The notes: generated by a model not told the origin, from the sequence alone. A stretch of 64,000 nucleotides of DNA from an uncultured bacterium (GCA_947647735.1 CANSLJ010000006.1:62001-126000); one strand, 5' to 3'. Shown: positions 46,765 through 54,797, counted from the stretch's first letter. Numbers and translations: made by a program.

Positions 46765-46858
46765 AACAACACGAAAACATGTTGACTTTGTTGTGCGATA
46801 CCCTTATACTTAGGGTATAAATCGACAAAATCGACCAAAATCAAGGAGGAAAGATTTT
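46753..46858 (+). promoter_or_regulatory. Promoter and phased AAAACAAC operator upstream of the aldolase
   Basis: TTGACT (46782-46787), 17 bp, TATACT (46805-46810). Upstream lie AAAACAAC at 46753-46760 and 46763-46770 and AAAACAT at 46774-46780, at 10-11 bp spacing. Downstream of the -10 box, TCGACAAAA and TCGACCAAAA repeat with a 10-bp period before the AAGGAGG ribosome site. Helically phased repeats around a promoter fit a DeoR-type repressor. Confidence 0.65.
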
Positions 46859-46859
46859 T

Positions 46860-47681
46860 ATGCAGAACGAATTTGAAATCAAAAAACAGATCTGTGACAT
46901 CGGAAAAAGGATCTACAACAGAAACATGGTTGCGGCAAACGACGGCAATATCTCCGTAAAACTGAATGACCATGAATTTTTGTGCACACCTACCGGTGTC
47001 TCCAAAGGTTTCATGACACCTGAGTATATCTGCAAAGTGGACGAGAACGGTAACGTGATCCAGGCGAACAAAGGATTCAAGCCCTCTTCTGAGATCAAGA
47101 TGCATATGAGAGTCTATGCAAAGAGACCGGACGTAGGCGCAGTGGTACATGCACATCCTACTTTCGCTACATCCTTTGCAATCGCAGGTATTCCGCTGAC
47201 ACAGCCGATCATGCCGGAAGCGGTTATCGCTCTTGGCTGCGTACCGATCGCTGAGTATGGTACTCCTTCTACCATGGAGATTCCTGATAACGTAGAAAAG
47301 TATCTTCCTTATTATGATGCAGTTCTGCTTGAGAGCCACGGCGCGCTGACATGGAGCACCGACCTTCTTGCCGCTTATCATAAGATGGAATCCGTTGAAT
47401 TTTATGCTGAGCTTCTGTACAAGTCCAAAATGCTGGGCGGTCCGAAGGAGTTCGATAAGAACACGATCGAAAAACTGTATGAGATCAGAAGACAGATGGG
47501 CCTTCCCGGAAAGCATCCGGCAAATCTCTGCATGAACAAGGATACCAAGAACTGCCATAACTGCGGCTGTCATTCTCACAGCGACAACGGCACAGGCTCC
47601 GTATCTTCCATTGCGAAGTCCGCAAGCCCTGAAGTAGTAGCTGAGATCACAAAGAAAGTGATGCAGCAGCTCGGTTTATAG
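46860..47681 (+). CDS. Class II rhamnulose/fuculose-1-phosphate aldolase with encapsulation peptide
   Basis: 273 residues. Splits rhamnulose-1-phosphate or fuculose-1-phosphate to DHAP and L-lactaldehyde. VAANDGNISVKL and the zinc-binding VHAHPTFATSFA and ESHGALTWS are class II aldolase motifs. After the catalytic domain (to about residue 217) comes a linker with C224, C232, H233, C235, C237, H238 and H240, then a C-terminal amphipathic helix SPEVVAEITKKVMQQLGL. That helix resembles microcompartment encapsulation peptides. Its gene ends 3 nt before the GlcG-like gene. Confidence 0.9.
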   Translation: MQNEFEIKKQICDIGKRIYNRNMVAANDGNISVKLNDHEFLCTPTGVSKGFMTPEYICKVDENGNVIQANKGFKPSSEIKMHMRVYAKRPDVGAVVHAHPTFATSFAIAGIPLTQPIMPEAVIALGCVPIAEYGTPSTMEIPDNVEKYLPYYDAVLLESHGALTWSTDLLAAYHKMESVEFYAELLYKSKMLGGPKEFDKNTIEKLYEIRRQMGLPGKHPANLCMNKDTKNCHNCGCHSHSDNGTGSVSSIAKSASPEVVAEITKKVMQQLGL

Positions 47682-47684
47682 TCT

Positions 47685-48167
47685 ATGAACCAGGAAGAAA
47701 TCATTAAACAGACGATAGAGTCCGTTTTAAATGGCGGGGCGGCTCTGCAGGATATGAACCTGAAAACGGCGAATGCCCTGATCGGCAGAGTGCAGGAGAA
47801 AGCAAAAGAGATGGGAATTCCTGTGGTGGTCGCAGTGTCCGACAAGGCGGGACGGCCGGTGGCGGTACAGTGCATGGACGGCGCATATATCGGGAGCTTC
47901 GATGTGGCGCTGAACAAGACCTACACCTGTGCGGCATTTAAAATGTCCACGGAAACCCTCGGAAAGCTGGCACAGCCGGGTGAATCCCTCTACGGGATAC
48001 AGTTCACGAACGAAGGAAAGATCGTGATCTTCGGCGGCGGCGAACCGCTCTATCTGGGCGGCCGGTTGATCGGAGCCCTCGGGGTGAGCGGCGGATCTGC
48101 CGAGCAGGATACAGCCCTCGCAGCATTTGGAAAGGACATCTTAAAGGAGGTAGTAACGTGCCTATAA
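47685..48167 (+). CDS. GlcG/HbpS-type protein with N-terminal encapsulation-like helix
   Basis: 160 residues. GlcG/HbpS fold, related to the C-terminal half of PduO: IPVVVAVSDKAGRPVAVQCM, AALNKTYTCAAF and GGRLIGALGVSGGSAEQD. The first 17 residues (MNQEEIIKQTIESVLNG) form an amphipathic helix like the tags of other cargo enzymes here. A haem or flavin cofactor is possible; its job inside the compartment is unknown. Its 3' end overlaps the pduP-like gene by 10 nt. Confidence 0.85.
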   Translation: MNQEEIIKQTIESVLNGGAALQDMNLKTANALIGRVQEKAKEMGIPVVVAVSDKAGRPVAVQCMDGAYIGSFDVALNKTYTCAAFKMSTETLGKLAQPGESLYGIQFTNEGKIVIFGGGEPLYLGGRLIGALGVSGGSAEQDTALAAFGKDILKEVVTCL

Positions 48168-49549
48168 GTGAAAGCATGGTACAGGATATTGTATCAGAAG
48201 TTATGGCAAAGATGCAGATCGCTGACACTCCTTCCGGCAAGCATGGCATATTCAAGGATATGAATGAAGCTATTGCAGCGGCGCAGAAGGCACAGAAGAT
48301 TGTCAGAAATCTGTCCATGGATCAGAGAGAGAAGATCATCTCCAATATCCGTAAAAAGACACATGAAAATGCCGAGATCTTCGCAAGGATGGGCGTGGAT
48401 GAGACCGGAATGGGCAATGTGCCCCATAAGATCTTAAAACACCATCTGGTAGCAGACAAGGTACCCGGCACAGAAGATATTACAACAGAGGCATATTCGG
48501 GAGACAGGGGACTTACCCTTGTGGAAATGGGACCTTTCGGCGTGATCGGCGCGATCACTCCCTGCACTAACCCTTCAGAGACAGTGCTCTGTAACGCAAT
48601 GGGAATGATCGCAGGCGGAAATACGGTGGTATTCAACCCGCATCCCCAGGCGATCAAAACATCGATCTATGCTATCAATCTGGTGAACGAAGCTTCTCTG
48701 GAGGCAGGCGGTCCGGACAATGTGGCATGTACGGTAGAAAAACCTACGCTGGCAACCAGTGATATCATGATGCACCATCCGGCGATCCAGCTCATTGCGG
48801 CAACCGGCGGTCCGGGTGTTGTGACGGCGGTTCTTTCTTCCGGAAGAAGAGGCATCGGCGCAGGGGCAGGCAATCCGCCCGCACTGATCGATGAAACGGC
48901 AGATATCAGAAAAGCAGCGGCGGATGTGGTAAACGGCTGTACATTTGATAATAATCTGCCCTGTATCGCAGAAAAAGAGATCGTGGCAGTGGAGAGCATC
49001 ATCGACGAACTGCTGCATTATATGGTAAATGAGCAGGGTTGCTATCTGGCTTCCAAAGAAGAGCAGGATAAGCTGGCAGCTACTGTACTTACACCAAAGG
49101 GAACACTCAACAGAAAATGCGTGGGACGTTCCGCGAAGGTACTGCTCTCCATGATCGGAGTGGAAGTACCGGATAATATCCGCTGCATCACTTTCGTTGG
49201 AGAGAAAGAACATCCGCTGATCACAGAGGAACTGATGATGCCGATCCTTGGCATTGTTCCCGCCAAGGATTTTGAGGATGGTGTGGAAAAAGCTGTATGG
49301 CTTGAGCATGGCAACCGCCACTCCGCACATATTCATTCCAAGAACGTAGACAGGATCACACAGTATGCAAAAGCACTGGATACGGCGATTCTTGTAAAGA
49401 ACGGTCCCTCATATGCGGCGCTGGGATTCGGCGGCGAGAGTATCTGTACCTTCACGATCGCCAGCAGAACAGGCGAAGGATTGACCAGCGCAAAGAGCTT
49501 TACGAAGAAACGGCGTTGTGTGATGACGGATAATTTGTGCATAAGATGA
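48158..49549 (+). CDS. pduP: CoA-acylating propionaldehyde dehydrogenase
   Basis: 463 residues. Oxidises propionaldehyde with NAD and CoA to propionyl-CoA inside the shell. The catalytic cysteine is C269 in NNLPCIAEKEIV; EMGPFGVIGAITPCTNPSET is a family-typical segment. The N-terminal SMVQDIVSEVMAKM is a classic PduP encapsulation helix. The gene overlaps the end of the GlcG-like gene, so translation may be coupled. A structured spacer separates it from the alcohol dehydrogenase. Confidence 0.93.
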   Translation: MPISESMVQDIVSEVMAKMQIADTPSGKHGIFKDMNEAIAAAQKAQKIVRNLSMDQREKIISNIRKKTHENAEIFARMGVDETGMGNVPHKILKHHLVADKVPGTEDITTEAYSGDRGLTLVEMGPFGVIGAITPCTNPSETVLCNAMGMIAGGNTVVFNPHPQAIKTSIYAINLVNEASLEAGGPDNVACTVEKPTLATSDIMMHHPAIQLIAATGGPGVVTAVLSSGRRGIGAGAGNPPALIDETADIRKAAADVVNGCTFDNNLPCIAEKEIVAVESIIDELLHYMVNEQGCYLASKEEQDKLAATVLTPKGTLNRKCVGRSAKVLLSMIGVEVPDNIRCITFVGEKEHPLITEELMMPILGIVPAKDFEDGVEKAVWLEHGNRHSAHIHSKNVDRITQYAKALDTAILVKNGPSYAALGFGGESICTFTIASRTGEGLTSAKSFTKKRRCVMTDNLCIR

Positions 49550-49585
49550 AAAAATTTTCTGGGTTTCATCTGATAAAATAAAACA

Positions 49586-49690
49586 GCATCTGCTCGAACG
49601 GTGTCCAGAGAATTTACAGATGCGTAAGCAACTGGAAATTTCTCTGCTGTCTATGATACCGGCAGAGCTGATGCGGAACTGGAATGGAGG
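49586..49690 (+). repeat. Structured spacer with Shine-Dalgarno-bearing right end (element E3, copy 2)
   Basis: GCATCTGCTC (49586-49595) pairs with GAGCTGATGC (49665-49674) with one mismatch. Nested inside, CAGAGAATTT (49606-49615) pairs with AAATTTCTCTG (49636-49646) with a one-base bulge. The right end GCGGAACTGGAATGGAGG matches the sequence in front of the reductase at 16024 and carries the ribosome site of the alcohol dehydrogenase 7 nt before its ATG. Confidence 0.7.
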
Positions 49691-49697
49691 TATAATA

Positions 49698-50918
49698 ATG
49701 GCAGTAAATTCAAATGACGTTGAGCAGATCGTCAGACAGGTACTTGCCAGCATGACTGACGGCAGTGTGAGAAGCGCTGCGCCGGCGGCAGCTCCCGCGG
49801 CGGGGAATATTCCCAAGACGGGAAAGGTGGCGGTGCTGACACAGTTAAAGCACTTTGATATCAGAGAATATCCGATCCCTGAAGTGGGCGATGACGATAT
49901 GCTGGTGAAAGTGGAAGGCTGCGGCGTATGCGGTACGGATGCTCACGAGTATAAAAACGATCCTTTCGGGTTGATCCCCGTGGCACTGGGACATGAAGGT
50001 ACCGGTGAGATCGTGAAGATGGGTAAGAATGTGAAGAAAGACAGTGCGGGAAAAGACGTAAAAGTCGGCGACAAGATCGTAACCTGCATGATCTTCAAAG
50101 ACAACCCGGATATCACAATGTATGATTTAAATAAACAGAATGTCGGCGGCGCCGATGTATACGGCCTGCTGGCAGAAGATGCATCTAACTTTAACGGCTG
50201 GTTTGCGGAATATATTCTGATCAGAGGCGCTCTTGGTTCCACATTCTTTAATGTGAGCGATCTGGATCTGGATTCCCGTATCCTGATCGAGCCCTGCGCG
50301 GTGCTGATCCACGCAGTAGAGCGGGCAAAAACAACAGGAATTCTCCGGTTTAACAGCCGTGTGGTAGTACAGGGCTGCGGTCCTATCGGCCTGATTTGTA
50401 TCGCAATCTTAAAGACGATGGGCATGGTGAACATCATCGCTGTGGACGGCAATGAACAGAGGCTGGAATTTGCAAAACGCCTCGGTGCGGCGGGCAGCGT
50501 AAACTTTATGAACTATAAAGGCATCGAGAATCTGGCAAAGGGCGTGGAGGATGCGTTCGGCGGACATCCCGCGGATTTCGCTTTCCAGTGTACCGGCTCA
50601 CCGGTGGCTCATGCCAACATTTATAAGTTCATCAGAAACGGCGGCGGTCTTTGCGAGCTGGGCTTCTTCATCAACGGTGGAGATGCAACCATCAATCCGC
50701 ACTTTGACCTTTGCTCCAAGGAGATCACGCTGGTAGGCTCCTGGGTATACACACTGAGAGATTATGTGACTACCTTTGATTTCTTAAAGAGCGCAAAGGC
50801 GATCGGGCTTCCGCTGTCAGAACTGATCACAGACAGATATCCGTTAGAGCAGATCAATGAGGCACTGGAGAAGAATCTGGCAATGACGGGACTGAAGATC
50901 GCAATCGTAAACAAATAA
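49698..50918 (+). CDS. Zinc-dependent medium-chain alcohol dehydrogenase with encapsulation peptide
   Basis: 406 residues. Reduces propionaldehyde to propanol, regenerating NAD for the aldehyde dehydrogenase. GCGVCGTDAHEYKND and ALGHEGTGEIV supply catalytic zinc ligands; VQGCGPIGLICIAILKTMG is the Rossmann motif. The usual four-cysteine structural zinc lobe is not obvious. An N-terminal amphipathic helix (NDVEQIVRQVLASMTDG) and an Ala/Pro linker precede the enzyme, marking it as cargo. Many Pdu systems use an iron-dependent PduQ instead. It could also reduce lactaldehyde; that is untested. Open frame upstream to 49620 is rejected because GGAGG sits 7 nt before 49698. Confidence 0.88.
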   Translation: MAVNSNDVEQIVRQVLASMTDGSVRSAAPAAAPAAGNIPKTGKVAVLTQLKHFDIREYPIPEVGDDDMLVKVEGCGVCGTDAHEYKNDPFGLIPVALGHEGTGEIVKMGKNVKKDSAGKDVKVGDKIVTCMIFKDNPDITMYDLNKQNVGGADVYGLLAEDASNFNGWFAEYILIRGALGSTFFNVSDLDLDSRILIEPCAVLIHAVERAKTTGILRFNSRVVVQGCGPIGLICIAILKTMGMVNIIAVDGNEQRLEFAKRLGAAGSVNFMNYKGIENLAKGVEDAFGGHPADFAFQCTGSPVAHANIYKFIRNGGGLCELGFFINGGDATINPHFDLCSKEITLVGSWVYTLRDYVTTFDFLKSAKAIGLPLSELITDRYPLEQINEALEKNLAMTGLKIAIVNK

Positions 50919-50968
50919 GCACAGGTGCTTATCTGCTTACGATGTACTAAGCTGAAGGAGTATAAGCG

Positions 50969-51313
50969 ATGGAAGAAAAAATGTTAGAGGAAGTGAAAGA
51001 CGAAAGAGCCGTTGGCATTCTGGAAGTATTCGGGCTTACAACAGCTTTTCTGGCAGCAGATGCGGGCTGTAAAGCGGGTGATGTGACGCTTGAAAACTTC
51101 GATAAGAATAAACCGGCAAATGCGGATGCACTTCCGGTTCCACTGCTGGTAACAATCAAATTTCGCGGATCAGTGGCAGATGTGGAAGCGGCTATGGAGG
51201 CGGCAAAACAGGTGGCTGCAAGCGGAGCAGGGATCGTACAGAGTTATATTATCCCGAGGCCGACGCCGGATTGCTGCAAAATGTTGAAACTGAACGCATT
51301 CGATAAACGATGA
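50969..51313 (+). CDS. Microcompartment shell protein, divergent BMC-H
   Basis: 114 residues. One BMC domain: AVGILEVFGLTTAFLAADAGCKA and VADVEAAMEAAKQVAASG. It has a 12-residue charged N-terminal extension and a longer loop (FDKNKPANADALPVP) in place of the usual short turn, which would lie near the hexamer face. The pore loop KFRGSVADV differs from the RGDVGAV of the standard shell genes. Its position starts the shell gene cluster. Confidence 0.87.
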   Translation: MEEKMLEEVKDERAVGILEVFGLTTAFLAADAGCKAGDVTLENFDKNKPANADALPVPLLVTIKFRGSVADVEAAMEAAKQVAASGAGIVQSYIIPRPTPDCCKMLKLNAFDKR

Positions 51314-51334
51314 AAAATTAGGAGGAATATTTAA

Positions 51335-51610
51335 ATGGCACAGGAAGCTTTAGGAATGATTGAAACAAGAGGACTTACCGCTGCGATCGAGGCAGCAGAT
51401 GCAATGACCAAGGCAGCAGAGGTAGCACTGGTTGGTACAGAGAAGATCGGAAGCGGACTGGTAACAGTTATGGTTCGCGGTGATGTAGGCGCTGTAAAAG
51501 CAGCAGTGGAATCCGGCGCATCCGCAGCAAGCAGACTGGGTGAACTGGTAGCACAGCACGTAATTCCCCGTCCTCACAACGATGTGGAAAAGATCTTACC
51601 GACTATTTAA
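51335..51610 (+). CDS. Microcompartment shell protein, BMC-H (PduA/J type)
   Basis: 91 residues. Canonical hexamer: [40 protein letters not shown] and [15 protein letters not shown]. The pore segment KIGSGLVT matches PduA-like proteins that pass propanediol. Very similar to the gene at 51979, including a 44-bp identical stretch. AGGAGG precedes the ATG. Confidence 0.95.
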   Translation: MAQEALGMIETRGLTAAIEAADAMTKAAEVALVGTEKIGSGLVTVMVRGDVGAVKAAVESGASAASRLGELVAQHVIPRPHNDVEKILPTI

Positions 51611-51620
51611 GGAGTAACTG

Positions 51621-51929
51621 ATGGGAAACGCATACGGCTTTATTGAAATACAGGGTGTCGTACCGGCAATGACCGCACTGGACATCATGTGCAAAACGGC
51701 AAATGTAGAACTGGCTACCTGGGAGCGTAAACTCGGTGGACGACTGGTGACACTGATCGTGCAGGGAGATGTGTCCGCTGTGACACAGGCAGTTGAGACA
51801 GCCGCAAAAAACGGTATAGGAAAGCCGGCGGTACAGGGCGTTATTGCAAATCCCCATCCGGAGATCGTGAGGCTGGTAAGAAAATCCGCCAGCAGGTTTA
51901 AGGATGCGGAGGCATTGGAAAAGATGTAA
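51621..51929 (+). CDS. Microcompartment shell protein, BMC-H
   Basis: 102 residues. Single BMC domain with GFIEIQGVVPAMTALDIMCK, LGGRLVTLIVQGDVSAVTQA and GVIANPHPEIVRLV. The pore loop ERKLGGRLV is more basic than in its neighbours, and a 13-residue C-terminal tail extends past the domain. Different gating from the PduA-like paralogs is likely (inference). Confidence 0.92.
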   Translation: MGNAYGFIEIQGVVPAMTALDIMCKTANVELATWERKLGGRLVTLIVQGDVSAVTQAVETAAKNGIGKPAVQGVIANPHPEIVRLVRKSASRFKDAEALEKM

Positions 51930-51978
51930 AAACAGGGTAAAGCACCCGATCCAAACAAAATGAAGGAGGAAATTCATT

Positions 51979-52257
51979 ATGGCACAGGAAGCATTAGGAA
52001 TGGTTGAAACAAGAGGTCTGGTAGCATCTATCGAAGCAGCAGATGCTATGTGTAAAGCAGCTAACGTTACACTGATCGGCACAGAGAAGATCGGAAGCGG
52101 ACTGGTAACAGTTATGGTTCGCGGCGATGTAGGCGCTGTGAAATCTTCTGTGGAAGCAGGCGCAAACAGCGCTGCAAAACTGGGCGAGCTGATCGCTACC
52201 CATGTAATTCCTCGTCCTCACAATGATGTTGAGATGATCTTACCGAAGGTAAAATAA
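51979..52257 (+). CDS. Microcompartment shell protein, BMC-H (PduA/J type)
   Basis: 92 residues, paralog of the gene at 51335. The pore region [18 protein letters not shown] is the same, and the C-terminus ends [25 protein letters not shown] precedes the ATG by 10 nt. Followed by the structured element E2. Confidence 0.95.
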   Translation: MAQEALGMVETRGLVASIEAADAMCKAANVTLIGTEKIGSGLVTVMVRGDVGAVKSSVEAGANSAAKLGELIATHVIPRPHNDVEMILPKVK

Positions 52258-52265
52258 GGTAACCA

Positions 52266-52450
52266 GCTCAGCCGGACTGAGTGCACTGTGAAAAATCGTG
52301 CTTGCACGAATTTTGAGCAGTGCATTCGGTCCGAGGGAGCGCCGTTTTATGAGCAAAAGGAGCTGCGAAGCGGCGGAGAGCACCGAAGGTGCGTTTTTGC
52401 GAATGGCGCGGGCTGAGCGTCAGGAAGACAACGAAGGACTGGAATAGAGG
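52266..52450 (+). other. Multibranched structured RNA-like element E2 between shell and pduL genes
   Basis: GCTCAGCC (52266-52273) pairs with GGCTGAGC (52411-52418) as a closing stem. Arm A (52274-52333) is a long hairpin: GACTGAGTGCACTG with CAGTGCATTCGGTC, and inside it AAAATCGTGC with GCACGAATTTT. Arm B (52339-52409) has GCGCC with GGCGC, then GCAAAA with TTTTGC, enclosing two hairpins with GAA loops, GCTGC-GAA-GCGGC and GCACC-GAA-GGTGC. The right end GACTGGAATAGAGG (52437-52450) provides the pduL ribosome site. No riboswitch class known to me matches it. Confidence 0.72.
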
Positions 52451-52457
52451 TGTCAAA

Positions 52458-53108
52458 TTGGATACAAATAATGTAGAACTGATTACAAAATTAGTGATTG
52501 AAGCCTTAAATAAGCAGGAAGCAGAGAAGAACGAAAAAGGCTATCTTGTTCCTGTAGGGGTATCCAACCGTCATGTTCACTTAACACAGGAGCATGTGGA
52601 GACATTATTCGGAGAAGGCTACCATTTAACAAAGAAAAAAGACCTGATGGGCGGGCAGTTTGCATCGAACGAGCTGGTAACGATTGTTGGCTTGAAGCTG
52701 CGTGCTATTGAAAATGTCAGGATCTTAGGCCCCTGTCGCAGTAAGAGCCAGGTGGAGATTTCCGCAACGGATGCAAGGACGCTGGGGATCAAAGCTCCTG
52801 TCAGGGAGTCCGGTAATGTGGCAGGAAGCGCGCCGATCGCGCTGGTAGGCCCGAAAGGAGTTTTATATCTGAATGAGGGTTGTATCGTAGCACAGCGCCA
52901 TATACATATGTCCCCGGCGGATGCGGCGGCATCAGGCTGTAAGGACGGCGATATTGTATCGGTGGTGGCGGATAACGAAAGAGGAACGGTATTCAATCAT
53001 GTGAAGATCCGTGTGCATGAAAGCTTTACGCTGGAGATGCATATTGATACGGATGAGGCAAATGCAAGTAGGATTGCACAGGGTGATACGGTTAGGATTA
53101 TGAAATGA
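52458..53108 (+). CDS. pduL: PduL-type phosphate propanoyltransferase
   Basis: 216 residues. Converts propionyl-CoA to propionyl phosphate and recycles CoA inside the shell. Zinc ligands H39 and H41 lie in SNRHVHLT, and H148 and H150 in QRHIHMSP. The N-terminal NNVELITKLVIEALNKQ is the PduL encapsulation helix. The start is a TTG at 52458 with GAGG 7 nt upstream; no in-frame ATG or GTG fits. The open frame extends back into E2 but that part is not protein-like. The stop overlaps an apparent start for the next frame; a CCCGGA hairpin separates the genes. Confidence 0.93.
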   Translation: MDTNNVELITKLVIEALNKQEAEKNEKGYLVPVGVSNRHVHLTQEHVETLFGEGYHLTKKKDLMGGQFASNELVTIVGLKLRAIENVRILGPCRSKSQVEISATDARTLGIKAPVRESGNVAGSAPIALVGPKGVLYLNEGCIVAQRHIHMSPADAAASGCKDGDIVSVVADNERGTVFNHVKIRVHESFTLEMHIDTDEANASRIAQGDTVRIMK

Positions 53109-53188
53109 TCATAAGCCAGATGCCCGGATGGGATATTCCTGTCCGGGCTGGTAATGGCTTATACAGAATTGATAATAGGAGCAGGATT

Positions 53189-53455
53189 ATGATAGCTGCG
53201 AAAGTAGTGGGAAGTATTGTTTCTACGAGGAAGAGTGAGAATTTAATCGGGAATAAATTTATGATCGTTGAGCCTGTGGGATGTATGAAGGGGCATGGGG
53301 ATCAGTTTGTTGCCATTGATAATATAGGTGCCGGTATCGGAGAGTATGTGCTAGTTGCGCAGGGGAGTGCGGCGAGGATCGGATGCGGTCTGGATACTGC
53401 GCCGGTGGATGCGGCGATCGTTGGTATCATTGATGATGCCAGCGGACTGGAGTAG
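53189..53455 (+). CDS. Microcompartment vertex protein, EutN/CcmL/PduN type (BMC-P)
   Basis: 88 residues. Pentamer that caps icosahedral vertices. MIAAKVVGSIVSTRKSENL and VAIDNIGAGIGEYVLVAQGS are the family signatures. The ATG at 53189 follows AGGAGCAGG; the longer open frame from 53105 is rejected. It ends 4 nt before the PduS gene. Confidence 0.93.
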   Translation: MIAAKVVGSIVSTRKSENLIGNKFMIVEPVGCMKGHGDQFVAIDNIGAGIGEYVLVAQGSAARIGCGLDTAPVDAAIVGIIDDASGLE

Positions 53456-53459
53456 GATT

Positions 53460-54797
53460 ATGGAATTACAGGAATTGAAAGATCTGCTGCAAAAGAGCGG
53501 GATCGTGGGTGCCGGCGGTGCCGGATTTCCCACTTATGCAAAACTGGATGAACGTGCGGAGACGATTCTTTTAAACTGTGCGGAGTGTGAGCCTTTGTTA
53601 AAGCTGCACAGACAGCTCCTGAAGGAATATGCCTATGAGATACTGAAGATGTTCAGCATGGTTGCGGACACGGTTCAGGCGGGCAGCGGCATTATTGGCA
53701 TTAAAGGTGAATATAAGGAGACGATACAGGCTTTAAAACAGTATATCGGGGAGTTCCCGAAGCTTTCGATCAAGCTTCTGGACAGCGCCTACCCGATGGG
53801 TGATGAAGTTGTATTGGTTTATGAGGCAACCGGCAAGGTGATCAGGCCGGGCGGGCTGCCGATAGAGGCGGGTGTGGCGGTATTTAACGTGGAAACGATG
53901 TATAATATATATCGTGCGGTAGAGTTCGGCGCACCGGTGACAGATAAAGTGGTATCCGTTGTGGGAGAGGTGGAACATCCGGTTTCCGTCAGAGTTCCCA
54001 TCGGATGTAAAATAGAAGATGTTGTGGCACTGGCAGGAGAGGTTACGACAAAAGAGCCTGTATATTTTATTGGCGGACCGATGATGGGATTTATCGGGGA
54101 AAAGGATATGCCGGTGACGAAGACCACCAATGCGGTGATCGTACTGCCGAAGGATCATCAGATCGTTCAGCGGAAAAAGAGCAAGGCTTCTCTGGAATTA
54201 AAGAGGGCGGCGTCCTCCTGTTGTCAGTGTGAGACCTGCACAAGCCTTTGTCCGAGACACGCGCTGGGGCATCCCATCGAGCCGCATCTGTTTATGCGTT
54301 CGGCGGCAAATCAGGATTTTCAGCATATTGAAGCATTTTTAAACACTTCTTTCTGCAGTTCCTGCGGTGTGTGCGAGATGTATGCCTGTCCTCAGGGGCT
54401 GGCGCCGAGAAGCCTGATCGCGGAGTGTAAGGACGGGCTGAAGAAGGCAGGTGTGAGGCCGCCGGCGGACGTCAAGGCGGCGCCGGTCAAAAAGTCAAGA
54501 GAGTACCGGAAAGTACCGGAGATGAGGCTGGAGGCAAGGCTGGGACTTTCCAAATATAATGTGCCTGCGCCGTTGCAGGATGAGACGGTTCAGATGCCTT
54601 ATGTGACAGTGAAGATGAGCCAGCATATCGGGGCGCCGGCATCTCCCGCCGTGAAGGCCGGGGATATGGTAAAAGCCGGAGATGTGATAGGAAATCCGGG
54701 AAACGGTTTGAGCGTGGCGATACATGCGTCAATAGACGGCAAAGTAGTGGCGGCAGATAAAAATGCAGTGACGATCCAGGGGAGGGTTAAAAGATGA
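53460..54797 (+). CDS. pduS: PduS-type ferredoxin/flavin electron-transfer protein (RnfC-like)
   Basis: 445 residues. N-terminal flavin/NADH-binding region (GIVGAGGAGFPTYAKL, LNCAECEPLLKLHR), a SLBB-like middle, and two [4Fe-4S] motifs: C254, C255, C257, C260 and C264 in CCQCETCTSLC, and CSSCGVCEMYACPQG. In B12-dependent systems it reduces cobalamin. This locus has a glycyl radical dehydratase and no B12 genes, so it probably carries electrons across the shell with the next gene, PduT. Ends overlapping PduT by 4 nt. Confidence 0.92.
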   Translation: MELQELKDLLQKSGIVGAGGAGFPTYAKLDERAETILLNCAECEPLLKLHRQLLKEYAYEILKMFSMVADTVQAGSGIIGIKGEYKETIQALKQYIGEFPKLSIKLLDSAYPMGDEVVLVYEATGKVIRPGGLPIEAGVAVFNVETMYNIYRAVEFGAPVTDKVVSVVGEVEHPVSVRVPIGCKIEDVVALAGEVTTKEPVYFIGGPMMGFIGEKDMPVTKTTNAVIVLPKDHQIVQRKKSKASLELKRAASSCCQCETCTSLCPRHALGHPIEPHLFMRSAANQDFQHIEAFLNTSFCSSCGVCEMYACPQGLAPRSLIAECKDGLKKAGVRPPADVKAAPVKKSREYRKVPEMRLEARLGLSKYNVPAPLQDETVQMPYVTVKMSQHIGAPASPAVKAGDMVKAGDVIGNPGNGLSVAIHASIDGKVVAADKNAVTIQGRVKR

